The notes under the pieces: generated by a model
Seen by the model: only the letters and a program-made list of their open reading frames with translations
The model's database searches: none
Told to the model about the DNA's origin: nothing
Program-made: the position numbers and the translations under genes
NCBI GenBank assembly: GCA_023251535.1
Contig: JAHEYP010000006.1
Location: 1-64,000 of the forward strand
DNA length: 64,000 nucleotides
Reading direction: 5' to 3'
Source of the DNA: Bacteroidota bacterium
GTDB lineage: Bacteria > Bacteroidota > Bacteroidia > AKYH767-A > OLB10
Shown: one piece after another, positions 1 to 8,450 of the stretch
How the letters are laid out: every line of letters starts with the position of its first letter
Numbering within the stretch: the first letter of the stretch is position 1

Positions 1-2
1 TT

Positions 3-350
3 CCGATGCATCGAGTATTGCCGGGAGGAATTGCTATAAATGCAAACGACCAAATACCTGTTGCAGGACAATATGATTTAGCAGTTAGCGGAAAGAATAT
101 TGCGACACTTTCGTTCAACTATAATCGTAAAGAATCGGTAATGCAGTTTTCTGATGAAGCTACATTGCAAGAAAAGGGTAAGTCGGCACGCATAGGAAGT
201 ATGAATTACTATAAGCCTACTGCTGCAGACTTAACAAAAACATTGAATCAACTGGCAGAAGGAATTTCGCTCTGGAAGTATTGTATAATTCTAGTGTTGT
301 TATTCTTACTTGCTGAAACATTAATCTTACGTTATTGGAAAACATCATGA
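3..350 (+). CDS. C-terminal end of a membrane protein, possibly BatA-domain family (partial)
   Basis: The reading frame is open to the left edge, so only about the last 115 residues are present. They form a soluble, beta-rich stretch followed by one hydrophobic segment near the C-terminus (LWKYCIILVLLFLLAETLIL) and a short basic tail (RYWKTS). This end pattern resembles the large BatA-domain membrane proteins that sit directly upstream of a dihydroorotase homologue in many Bacteroidota; that identification is from memory of gene order and of the tail, not from a visible domain. The stop overlaps the start of the next gene (ATGA), implying translational coupling. Confidence 0.5.
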   Translation, partial: PMHRVLPGGIAINANDQIPVAGQYDLAVSGKNIATLSFNYNRKESVMQFSDEATLQEKGKSARIGSMNYYKPTAADLTKTLNQLAEGISLWKYCIILVLLFLLAETLILRYWKTS

Positions 351-1630
351 ATCTTTTAATTCGTCAAGTGACCATAGCTGATCCAAATTCAGCCCTCAAC
401 GGAAAATTAGTTGATGTATTAGTGAAAGACGGAAAGTTCGCAAAGATTGCAACGAAAATGTCGGATGCTGATATACCAGCGGGTGTTGAAGAAAAGAATG
501 GAAAAGGATGTTATTTGTCGCCAGGTTGGTTCGATATGAAAGTAAATTTCAGAGAGCCAGGATACGAACAAAAAGAAACGATTGTTAGCGGACAACAATC
601 TGCTGCGAGAGGAGGATTTACGGGAGTGTTAATAATGCCATCGGTAAAGCCTGCAATACAAACGCGATCAGATGTTGAATACGTTTTAAATAAATCAAAG
701 AGTTTTCCCGTAGAAGTTTTTACAGCAGGAAGTATTACTGTTAACCGCGAAGGGAAAGACCTTGCCGAGATGTTCGACATGAAGCAAGGAGGGGCGGTAA
801 TATTCACTGATGATAAGCGAGCGATTACCAACAGCGGATTAATGATGCGTGCGTTGCAATATGCCGGAAATATCGGAACCAAATTAATTGCTTACGCTGA
901 TGATCCTGCAATAACAGGAGAACCATTAGCCAATGAAAGTACAGTAACAACTACATTAGGATTTAAAGGTTCACCATCGTTTGCAGAAGCAGTAATGCTT
1001 GAACGCGATGTGCGATTAATGGAGCATACAGGACAACCTTTACATGTTTCTGGCATAAGTACTGCTGAAGCAATAGAAGTTGTGCGTATGGCCAAAAAAA
1101 TGGGTTTGCCGATAACAGCAGAAGCCTATGCATATCATTTATTACTTGATGATAGCAGTTTAGAAGGATTTGATTCGAACTATAAAGTGAAACCACCATT
1201 ACGTTCGATTAGTGATAGAGAACTATTATGTGAAGCAATTGCTGATGGAACAATAGATGTGGTAGTAAGTGATCATTCGCCTGAAGACATTGAATCGAAA
1301 GACGTAGAATTCGATTATGCAGCTTATGGAATGATCGGATTAGAATCGACTTATTCGGTTGTGAAGAAGGCGATGGAAGGAAAGATGTCGCCGGAGTTTA
1401 CAGCAAAATTGATGGCGATAAATCCGAGAGAAATATTAGGACTAGAAATTCCATCGATTGCAGAAGGAGCAGTAGCGAATTTCACGATTTTCAATCCTGA
1501 CGAGAAATATATTTTTGGAAAGAGTGATATCAAATCAAAATCACGCAACACGCCATTTATCGATAGCGCATTTGAAGGCAAAGTGAAGATGACATATAAC
1601 AAGCAAGTCCTTTACGATAATTTAGTTTAA
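347..1630 (+). CDS. Dihydroorotase-like amidohydrolase, probably catalytically defective
   Basis: The 427-residue protein aligns along its length with class I dihydroorotases: residues 59-72 (PGWFDMKVNFREPG) match the PGxxDxHxHLREPG signature, DD155-156, the AEAYAYHLLL segment near 259-267, KPPLR near 282 and SDHSPE at 308-313. However, the metal-binding HxH is K65-x-N67, the His of the AHCED motif is Tyr183, the His of HVST is Gly236 and the first His of PHH is replaced by Tyr. Only the Asp309/His310 pair and Asp155/156 remain. I infer a pseudoenzyme, perhaps a structural partner of aspartate transcarbamoylase as known for PyrC' proteins. The start at 347 is chosen over an in-frame ATG at 335 because it gives the usual N-terminus and an ATGA overlap with the upstream gene. 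Confidence 0.85.
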   Translation: MNLLIRQVTIADPNSALNGKLVDVLVKDGKFAKIATKMSDADIPAGVEEKNGKGCYLSPGWFDMKVNFREPGYEQKETIVSGQQSAARGGFTGVLIMPSVKPAIQTRSDVEYVLNKSKSFPVEVFTAGSITVNREGKDLAEMFDMKQGGAVIFTDDKRAITNSGLMMRALQYAGNIGTKLIAYADDPAITGEPLANESTVTTTLGFKGSPSFAEAVMLERDVRLMEHTGQPLHVSGISTAEAIEVVRMAKKMGLPITAEAYAYHLLLDDSSLEGFDSNYKVKPPLRSISDRELLCEAIADGTIDVVVSDHSPEDIESKDVEFDYAAYGMIGLESTYSVVKKAMEGKMSPEFTAKLMAINPREILGLEIPSIAEGAVANFTIFNPDEKYIFGKSDIKSKSRNTPFIDSAFEGKVKMTYNKQVLYDNLV

Positions 1631-1635
1631 GTTTG
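1628..1635 (+). promoter_or_regulatory. Possible -7 box for tRNA-Ala
   Basis: TAAGTTTG fits the Bacteroidota TAnnTTTG -7 consensus and lies about 35 bases before the tRNA, overlapping the stop codon of the upstream gene. No clear TTG -33 box was seen at the expected distance, so this is tentative. Confidence 0.35.
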
Positions 1636-1670
1636 CAAGGCAACCAACGACTAGTTGAACGCAAAAATAA

Positions 1671-1747
1671 GGGGGATTAGCTCAGCTGGCTAGAGCGTTT
1701 GCATGGCATGCAAGAGGTCATCGGTTCGACTCCGATATTCTCCACCA
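1671..1747 (+). tRNA. tRNA-Ala(GGC)
   Basis: A full cloverleaf can be folded: acceptor GGGGGAT with ATTCTCC, D stem GCTC/GAGC, anticodon stem TTTGC/GCAAG around loop ATGGCAT (anticodon GGC, Ala), and T stem ATCGG/CCGAT around TTCGACT. The discriminator A is followed by an encoded CCA (1745-1747). Confidence 0.97.
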
Positions 1748-1749
1748 AG

Positions 1750-1778
1750 AGGTTGTTCAAATAGAGCAACCTTTTTTT
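1750..1778 (+). terminator. Rho-independent terminator of tRNA-Ala
   Basis: A 9-bp stem AGGTTGTTC/GAGCAACCT (one T-G pair) closes the loop AAATA and is followed directly by a run of T. It starts three bases after the tRNA CCA end. Confidence 0.9.
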
Positions 1779-1885
1779 ATTGGCAATAGAAACTATTCAA
1801 TGCTTGATATAATTAAAGTTTTAATTTGAACGGATTGAGTTAGATAAATCAAATTAAAATGATAGCTTTGAATTGAAGGAGCAAT

Positions 1886-2161
1886 ATGTCGAATCAAAAA
1901 ATCAATAACATAAATTTTATCGTTTTAAAAGCGGTCATCATTTCACTTTTCTTGACAGGCTTTTATTACGTTCATGAATATCTTCCTAAACCTATTCGTG
2001 CAATAACAGCTATGCTTGAAGCGCCGGTTGCGATTGTATCGGGAATCTGCTACTACGCAGGAATAAAAGCGGATGTCTATGGATCAATAATCATCGTGAT
2101 TATTGCTAATTTTTTGTTTTCGCTTGCGTTTGTTTTTATACTAGGGAAAATCAGGAAATAA
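1886..2161 (+). CDS. Small two-helix membrane protein, unknown function
   Basis: A 91-residue hypothetical protein with hydrophobic segments at about residues 9-27 and 62-86 and a basic C-terminus (GKIRK). I do not recognise a family. The start has an unusually clear purine-rich element (GAAGGAG) seven bases upstream, a feature many Bacteroidota genes lack. The gene stands alone between the tRNA-Ala terminator and the convergent beta-helix gene, whose stop is only 10 bases away. A real gene is likely because the frame is closed cleanly and hydrophobicity is organised into helices; no role can be given. Confidence 0.65.
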   Translation: MSNQKINNINFIVLKAVIISLFLTGFYYVHEYLPKPIRAITAMLEAPVAIVSGICYYAGIKADVYGSIIIVIIANFLFSLAFVFILGKIRK

Positions 2162-2171
2162 ATTAAAATTA

Positions 2172-3593
2172 TTACATCAACTTAACTGTGTTTCTAACTT
2201 TTCCTTTTCCTGGCATACTAAATCCTTTTTCAGTTTTCCAGAGTGGGATTTGTTGTTTACCGAAGACATTGGTGAAGTCCCATGCGCCATTTCCTTTATT
2301 AGCAAAAGTACTTCCAGGTGGGAGGTATGTAACATTTGAAATATTTACTTGAGCCACATTATTCATTGCATCGAGTTCAACAATCACACCTTTCATCTGC
2401 ACATATAGATCTTTAGCAGTAAATATGGAAGCACCATTTCCTCTGAATTTGATTAATGCGCTATCGCAAAATGTCTCTCCGTGGATTCCTTCTACATATC
2501 CATCTTTCACTGTTGATGTTCCACCTGTATTAATGATTACTCCATAAGATACATTTCGATTTGATCCTCCATCGAGTGTGAAATCAACCACTCTACATTC
2601 GCTGCTTTGGTCTATTACAACTCCAGCGTATTGTTGATCTGAAGGGAACGTTCTTGATGCGATTACTCTGCTTTGATTACTTCCGCTTTTAGAAGGAGTA
2701 GCTCCTTCCCAAACATCTTTGCCGCAGCCAATATAATAAGAGATAAAATAATTGTTTACAGCATTGCAACGATAGATTTCGGTGCTCATAGCATGTCGAA
2801 GTACAATACCTGTATCGAGACTCATCAGTTGGATATTTTCTAATAAGCTATGAAATGTTCCTCCAATCGCAATTCCAACAGCACCATTTCCCTTTCCAGC
2901 ATTTCCTTTAATACTTAGATTACGAATATTGAATCTACGAGAGCAAAAAACATCCTGACTCATCTTTTGATTTTTAGGCATTGTATATAGAAAAGGAAAT
3001 CCTGTTTTGTTGGTTGAATATAGCCATGCTCCGTTTCCTTCTAATTGGAAATGATATTCGAAACTCGGACGAGTAGTTTCTGGGAGTCGGATAGTACGAT
3101 TGATATAATAATCTTTTGGGTTTAGCGTGACAGACAGCCATCCTTTCTCTTGCAGTTTACATGCCATTTGAAGTGCCGCCCAATCAGGAGTGTCATCAAG
3201 TGATATATCGGGGATGAGAGTCAAATATCGACTACGAATAATCTCTTCTGAGTATCCTAAATTTCTGAAGGTAGGAGGTAATCCAGCAACAGTTAATTTG
3301 ATATTGGTTGCTCCAAACCAATCGGGATTTAATGTTTGTTGATCTTGCCGAATCCAATTGCCTTTAGCTTCTGAGTTACTTGGAATAATTAGTCCCCAAA
3401 CGGCATCCGAATTATCGTATTGCTTCCAGACAAATATGCCTCCACCTTTATTTGTAAATGAATCGCAATAAGCAACAATGTGAGGTTCATTAAAATTCTT
3501 AGTATTTCTTAAAGCTTCATAATCTTTTAAAAATTCTGCATTAGCGTTAGCAGAGAATAAGGCATAAAAAAGGAGTAGAAATAGATTTTTCAT
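2172..3593 (-). CDS. Secreted right-handed beta-helix protein (pectate-lyase-like/tailspike-like)
   Basis: A 473-residue protein with a typical signal peptide (hydrophobic residues 4-15, cleavage probably near ANANA-E20). The segment DDTPDWAALQMACKLQEKGW followed by NPKDYYINRTIRLPETT is the usual entry into a pectate-lyase-superfamily parallel beta-helix: a D-D-T-x-A-x-Q-x-A start, then a line on producing a substrate-like rung. Later rungs rich in N, G, I and V follow (for example GIAIGGTFHSLLENIQLMSL and GVIINTGGTSTVKDGYVEGI). Such folds are found in polysaccharide lyases, phage tailspikes and carbohydrate-binding envelope proteins. No catalytic set could be assigned and no T9SS tail is seen, so activity and destination (periplasm or surface) remain open. 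Confidence 0.7.
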   Translation of the reverse strand: MKNLFLLLFYALFSANANAEFLKDYEALRNTKNFNEPHIVAYCDSFTNKGGGIFVWKQYDNSDAVWGLIIPSNSEAKGNWIRQDQQTLNPDWFGATNIKLTVAGLPPTFRNLGYSEEIIRSRYLTLIPDISLDDTPDWAALQMACKLQEKGWLSVTLNPKDYYINRTIRLPETTRPSFEYHFQLEGNGAWLYSTNKTGFPFLYTMPKNQKMSQDVFCSRRFNIRNLSIKGNAGKGNGAVGIAIGGTFHSLLENIQLMSLDTGIVLRHAMSTEIYRCNAVNNYFISYYIGCGKDVWEGATPSKSGSNQSRVIASRTFPSDQQYAGVVIDQSSECRVVDFTLDGGSNRNVSYGVIINTGGTSTVKDGYVEGIHGETFCDSALIKFRGNGASIFTAKDLYVQMKGVIVELDAMNNVAQVNISNVTYLPPGSTFANKGNGAWDFTNVFGKQQIPLWKTEKGFSMPGKGKVRNTVKLM

Positions 3594-3617
3594 AATGTAA
3601 AGGTACGGTACAAAAAT

Positions 3618-3648
3618 AAAACAGCCCCGTTTTTGGCGGGGCTGTTTT
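3618..3648 (-). terminator. Terminator of the large T9SS protein gene
   Basis: A perfect 12-bp stem AAAACAGCCCCG/CGGGGCTGTTTT closes a 7-base loop. Read on the minus strand it ends in TTTT soon after the stop of the 1510-residue gene; the hairpin is symmetrical and could work in both directions. It lies immediately upstream of the beta-helix gene, separating the two. Confidence 0.88.
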
Positions 3649-3665
3649 AGAAATGAAGATTTTAA

Positions 3666-6600
3666 TTATTTCGTAACGATCATACGTTTAGTGATTTGCT
3701 CTCCATTGTAGTTTAATGTATAGATATACATTCCGGCAGCAAGATCATTCGTATTGATAGATACAGTATGTAAGCCAGCACCTTCGTTACCATCAGCAAG
3801 AACAGCGATCGTTTGTCCTAGAAGATCAGTAACAGTTAATTTAACTGTACCGAATTCAGGGATTACATAATCAATTGATGTAGCTGAATAAGAAGGGTTA
3901 GGATAGTTTTGGCTTAATCCGAAGTTGTTTTGAGCAAATTCGTTAACTCCTAATGGAGTGCAAAGACCTAAGTCAGTGAAGCAAACGTCATCAATTACCC
4001 ATCCTTCGTCAACTGCAGAGAAGTCAGAAGCAAATTTCCATCTAACGATCAACTGAGCATTAGCATCTGGACGAAGTGTTTTTTCAGTTTTAAACCAGCT
4101 ATTTCTGTATCCAGTAAATCCTAATCCAGTAGGGTTGTTAGGATCTAATGCAGTTACATAAGTATAGTTAGGGCTAAATCCGTACAATTGAATATTTGGA
4201 GTACCTGTGAAATCTACACGGTTCCAGCTATTACCATAGTCAACTGAATAATCAACTGCACCACCATCAGCACCGTATTCCATTTTGTAACGTTGCCAGA
4301 ATTCTAACTTATAACAATGACCTTCTTCAACACGAATTAATGAAGAGAATAACCCCGCAGAATCTTTGTTAGCGTAGTTACTTGTTAAGTTAGTTGCCCA
4401 TGCAACATTACCATTGTGTGTTCCACTAAGTGTTGGTTTTGATGGATTACCTGTTTGCCAAGAATCTTGACTAGCATAAGAATCAGAGTTTGCCGTTACC
4501 CATTGAGAACCGCTTTCAAATCCTGTACAGAAAGGAAGTTGGCTAGTAGTTACAGAGTCAAATACTAAAACAGTAGCACAAGTAGTATCGTCTAATTGAT
4601 AGTTATCCGTTTGATTATTTGGATCGTAAGTGTAAACACAAACTTCGTGGTATCCAGGGATTGCAATCCAGTTAGTTGAGAATGCATGCACTTTAGCACT
4701 GTCAGGTTGTAATCCGCCGATTGAAGTATAGTCTATGAAGTCAGAGCTTGCAACAACACCATCAATTGTCAATACTGCCATGTGGTTATTTACAGTGATT
4801 ACACCATTGTTTTTAATATTTCCTGAGAAGTTAACACCTTGACCAGGGAATAACAATGAATTTTGAACTGTGCTAGTTACAACAAGAGGAGTAACACTTA
4901 AAGGAATTGGCACAAATAACTCAAAGTTGTCGATAGAAACTCCATCATTAGTTCCAAATTGGTTATCTAATGTAAATCTGAATTGGATTAAAGATGGAGG
5001 TACTCCACCATTAGTAGCATTTTCGATATTTTTAAGTACCGATTGTTGCCATTGACCATTTGCATCATCCCAGAAGTTTCCATTATTAAACCAGTTTGTA
5101 ACATCTGTAGTTGCAGCAGGAAGTAAGTCAGACCAAGTATTTGAATTGTTTAAGCAATATTGTAAGTGTAATTCAGGTCCGAAGATTCCGATTGCGCGAT
5201 TTTGCCAGAATTTAATTGTAGCTCCTACTGCATTCGATAAATCGAAGTAAGGAGTGTACAGGTAAGTTAATGTATTTGGCGTTACAGCTGAATTTAGGTT
5301 AACGTCCCATGCTGTTACAGGAGAGTAAGCACCTGTTGTAACATTATAGTTAGGTGTTCCAAATTCCCAAACACTAGTTCCAGCTGCTGCAGGATCAGTT
5401 GCTGGAGCCCAACCTACATTACCTGATTCAAAATTGTCAGTGTAATAGTTAGTGTATGTAGGTGTAATAGTTGGTTGACCATAAATTGTAGCACAAGAAG
5501 TATCGTTCGCTGTGTTTACGTCACCAACTAATGCAGTCCATACACAAATATCCATTGGTCCTACAGGAACAGTAACTGGAGGTAATGTAATGTCAACAGT
5601 ACTACATGGAGCTAAGTTACCTGTCCAAATAAATGAACCAGACTGACCATCAGAAGTCAAGTAAGAAACAGGAATGCTTGTTAAAGTATTTACAGCACTT
5701 GAGTTCGACAATGTTGCAGTTAATATTACTGCAGTTCCACTAGGGAAATTAGTAGGACCGCCATTATTTACAGCTACACATCCTGCATCATCACCATTTG
5801 TTCCTGTAATACAGAAATCATCGATAGCAGCACCACCCACGTATTGAATTATACCATCTGAAGTAAATACAAATCGGAATTGTACCGGTGTAGGATTAGA
5901 AAGTACATTGCCTAAACAACATAATTTATAGCTAGGATAAATCCATCCTGAATTTGCTCCATTCCATCCATCAGTGTTTGCACTATTCATATTACCGATA
6001 TACCAGTTTTTTCCGCAATTAGGATCGATTGGAATTTTGTTCCAAGTTACACCACCATCTGCAGTGTATTCCATATAAACTCCATCCCAATTTAATTCTG
6101 AATCGTAGAATAAGGCAAATTTTAATTCTCCTGTAGTAATATTGCTACAATCGATATAAGGTGAATAAAGGTATGTTTCATCATTTTGTCCGTATGCGGC
6201 AGTTAAGTTCACATCCCATATGTTTACTCCTGAGTTTGCATTCGTAGGTGCACCTGTTATTGGTGTTCCTAATTCCCAAATGTCAGCAGGATTAGCTGTA
6301 GGAGCCACGTTAGCTTGCCATCCTAATGCACCGCTTTCGAAATCATCGCAGTATGGTGCAGGGAAAGTAGGTACTCCATATAAATTAACACAAACACTGT
6401 CATTTGTATGGTCGCAATCATTAGCAATATCTGTCCACATACATACTGTAAATGGTCCTGTTGGAGCAGTTATACCAGTTACATTGTAGTTTACTTGAGC
6501 ACCCGGGTTAACTGTACCAACGTAAGGAGTAACAACTGGAGCATTACTGTTAAGTTGATATACAACGTTAAACGTTGATTGAGCAGATAATCCGTAATTC

Positions 6601-8198
6601 TCTAAAAGTAAATTAATGTTAGCAGCTTGTCCAGCCGGAATACCTGTACCATTTAATGGAGAAATCAACGAATTGATTCCCATGTCTTCTGCACAAGGAA
6701 TTGTAATACAGAAATCATCAACGAAGAATCCTAATCGTTCTACTGAAATATCTGTTGTGAATTTGAAACGGAATTGAGCAGTTAATGAACCCGCTAGTCC
6801 CGGAACAGTACCAAGTTTGTAAGTTGATTTTATCCAATTTGTTCCATTAACATCACTTGTCCAAGCATCAATTGCACCGGCTGAAATTGTTCCATTGTAC
6901 CAATTAACCCCATTTGGGTCATTTTGAGTACCAATGGTTGTCCAAGTAGGTGTTGGATCAGTAGGGTTAGATGTGTATTCTAAAACTACACCATCATAGT
7001 TGTTTTCTAAGTTAGTTACTTGCCAGAATTTCAAATTTGCTAATGTAACACCAGAGAAGTCCCAAATTGGAGTCATTACATAAGATTCGCTGTTATCTAA
7101 ATACGTACCTGTAAGGGGAACTCCTAATACATTAGTTCCACCGTGAGGAGTAACAATAGCAGTATTCCCAATATCCCATCCTGTACCTGCAACTGTATTA
7201 AATGTCCACAATTGTAAAGATCCTGATGGATTTTCGAAGTCATCGCAGAAAGGAATACTTGCACCATCACTTGTTGTAAAGCAGAAGGTATCTGTTTGTC
7301 CGATATTACCACAACCGTCATATAATTCAGCATACCAGCAAATTGTTTCATTTACTGAGTCAGCCGGAGGTAATTGTGCATACCAAGTAGTATCAGGATA
7401 TAATTGGAAAGATCCACCTAATCCGTTGTATGTTCCACCATTTACAGAATAGTAAACTTCTCCCATAAATTGAATTGGAGTAGGAGAGTTGTCAACACCA
7501 TGGATGTAAACATCATATGGCCCTAAGTTATAAACTGTATTTTGCCAGATCGGGAATCCGATTTGAGGAGTTACCGTTGGAGGAATTAACTCGCATGGAG
7601 AGGCAACAACAGCAATGTCATCTAATAACCACCCATAACGTCCCGCTAATCCATTGTTACTTAAGAAGTCAGTTAAAACAAATCGAATTCTCACATCCGG
7701 AGCATTTTGAGCTAATAACGAAATGTCAAAGCCTTCAGTTTGCCACCAGTTTGCTGCAGGAGCTGTGGTTGATCCCGGAGCCCAAATCCCGTAAGAGAGC
7801 TCACTGAATCGGTCATATTGATTTGCGAAGTCACCCGAACCAAGGTAAGTACTGTTAATAGATGTAACTTGTGTCCAAGTTGTTCCACCATCAATAGATA
7901 CTTCGATTTTCGCAGTGTCTACGAATTCAATTTTACAGATTTGCTTGAAGTTTAACACTACGTAGCTGTTTCCTACAGTGCTGAAGCTGTTACTTGTTAA
8001 GTAAACAGTACCTCCCGCATTATATTCTCCTTTGTAGCTGTTTGGGCTACTAGTTGAATAATTGGCGTCAAGACTCCAACCCGGAGTACCGGAGGAGGTC
8101 AAACCGTAAGGCCCCGGTCCATCGAAGTTTTCCGTGAACTGCGCCTTCAACATCGTAGCATTGACGATTAGTAAAAGCGTAAAGATCAGTCGTTTCAT
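3666..8198 (-). CDS. Large T9SS-secreted multidomain surface protein with C-terminal sorting domain
   Basis: A 1510-residue protein. Residues 1-19 (MKRLIFTLLLIVNATMLKA) are a signal peptide, which fixes the start; an upstream in-frame ATG at 8258 would add 20 hydrophilic residues and overlap the promoter-like box. The body has about five repeats of a MAM/jelly-roll-like 'choice-of-anchor J' module, each starting near an F-C-D-D-F-E-x-G-x-x-x-W pattern and ending in IDDFCI or VDDFCI, separated by CARDB-like linkers (for example NNGVITVNNHMAV). The last about 75 residues, from QNYPNPSYSATSIDY to KRMIVTK, are a type A T9SS sorting domain with the LPxGxYxL-like stretch LAAGMYIYTL. It should be exported by the T9SS and attached to or released from the cell surface. 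The domains suggest adhesion or carbohydrate contact; no enzyme motif was seen. Confidence 0.92.
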   Translation of the reverse strand: MKRLIFTLLLIVNATMLKAQFTENFDGPGPYGLTSSGTPGWSLDANYSTSSPNSYKGEYNAGGTVYLTSNSFSTVGNSYVVLNFKQICKIEFVDTAKIEVSIDGGTTWTQVTSINSTYLGSGDFANQYDRFSELSYGIWAPGSTTAPAANWWQTEGFDISLLAQNAPDVRIRFVLTDFLSNNGLAGRYGWLLDDIAVVASPCELIPPTVTPQIGFPIWQNTVYNLGPYDVYIHGVDNSPTPIQFMGEVYYSVNGGTYNGLGGSFQLYPDTTWYAQLPPADSVNETICWYAELYDGCGNIGQTDTFCFTTSDGASIPFCDDFENPSGSLQLWTFNTVAGTGWDIGNTAIVTPHGGTNVLGVPLTGTYLDNSESYVMTPIWDFSGVTLANLKFWQVTNLENNYDGVVLEYTSNPTDPTPTWTTIGTQNDPNGVNWYNGTISAGAIDAWTSDVNGTNWIKSTYKLGTVPGLAGSLTAQFRFKFTTDISVERLGFFVDDFCITIPCAEDMGINSLISPLNGTGIPAGQAANINLLLENYGLSAQSTFNVVYQLNSNAPVVTPYVGTVNPGAQVNYNVTGITAPTGPFTVCMWTDIANDCDHTNDSVCVNLYGVPTFPAPYCDDFESGALGWQANVAPTANPADIWELGTPITGAPTNANSGVNIWDVNLTAAYGQNDETYLYSPYIDCSNITTGELKFALFYDSELNWDGVYMEYTADGGVTWNKIPIDPNCGKNWYIGNMNSANTDGWNGANSGWIYPSYKLCCLGNVLSNPTPVQFRFVFTSDGIIQYVGGAAIDDFCITGTNGDDAGCVAVNNGGPTNFPSGTAVILTATLSNSSAVNTLTSIPVSYLTSDGQSGSFIWTGNLAPCSTVDITLPPVTVPVGPMDICVWTALVGDVNTANDTSCATIYGQPTITPTYTNYYTDNFESGNVGWAPATDPAAAGTSVWEFGTPNYNVTTGAYSPVTAWDVNLNSAVTPNTLTYLYTPYFDLSNAVGATIKFWQNRAIGIFGPELHLQYCLNNSNTWSDLLPAATTDVTNWFNNGNFWDDANGQWQQSVLKNIENATNGGVPPSLIQFRFTLDNQFGTNDGVSIDNFELFVPIPLSVTPLVVTSTVQNSLLFPGQGVNFSGNIKNNGVITVNNHMAVLTIDGVVASSDFIDYTSIGGLQPDSAKVHAFSTNWIAIPGYHEVCVYTYDPNNQTDNYQLDDTTCATVLVFDSVTTSQLPFCTGFESGSQWVTANSDSYASQDSWQTGNPSKPTLSGTHNGNVAWATNLTSNYANKDSAGLFSSLIRVEEGHCYKLEFWQRYKMEYGADGGAVDYSVDYGNSWNRVDFTGTPNIQLYGFSPNYTYVTALDPNNPTGLGFTGYRNSWFKTEKTLRPDANAQLIVRWKFASDFSAVDEGWVIDDVCFTDLGLCTPLGVNEFAQNNFGLSQNYPNPSYSATSIDYVIPEFGTVKLTVTDLLGQTIAVLADGNEGAGLHTVSINTNDLAAGMYIYTLNYNGEQITKRMIVTK

Positions 8199-8255
8199 AA
8201 GGTAATTATTTGGTTTTTCAGTTGAGTTTTGTTGTGTATTTGTCACAGGAAGTTT

Positions 8256-8263
8256 CAAAAATA
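8256..8263 (-). promoter_or_regulatory. Probable -7 box of the large T9SS protein gene
   Basis: Read on the minus strand the sequence is TATTTTTG, matching TAnnTTTG. It would give a leader of about 50 bases before the ATG at 8198. No good -33 TTG was found. The box overlaps the alternative upstream ATG, which argues against that start. Confidence 0.45.
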
Positions 8264-8385
8264 AGAAAATAATACTTTCGTTTTGAAAATGAAAGCCGAT
8301 TTTTAATTGGAATTTTCAACAAATTACAATTTAATGTAATATTAGTGCGTTTAAACGAGTTTATTCTCGAATAAATCCAAAATAA

Positions 8386-8416
8386 AACGAGGTGATTATT
8401 ATCTAATCACCTCGTT
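8386..8416 (-). terminator. Terminator of hmgA
   Basis: A perfect 13-bp stem AACGAGGTGATTA/TAATCACCTCGTT around loop TTATC lies 34 bases after the hmgA stop. On the minus strand the stem is followed by TTTATTTTGG, a T-rich tail. Confidence 0.85.
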
Positions 8417-8450
8417 ATGAGCAATGCCGAATGAACTTTTTGTCTTTGTT

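Noticed and set aside
1886-2161. Toxin of a toxin-antitoxin pair
   Set aside because: It is a small membrane protein but no antitoxin partner or antisense RNA is seen beside it.
4870-7894. Antisense genes opposite the large T9SS protein
   Set aside because: Open frames there follow the codon pattern of the repetitive sense gene and show no domain, start context or conservation signal.
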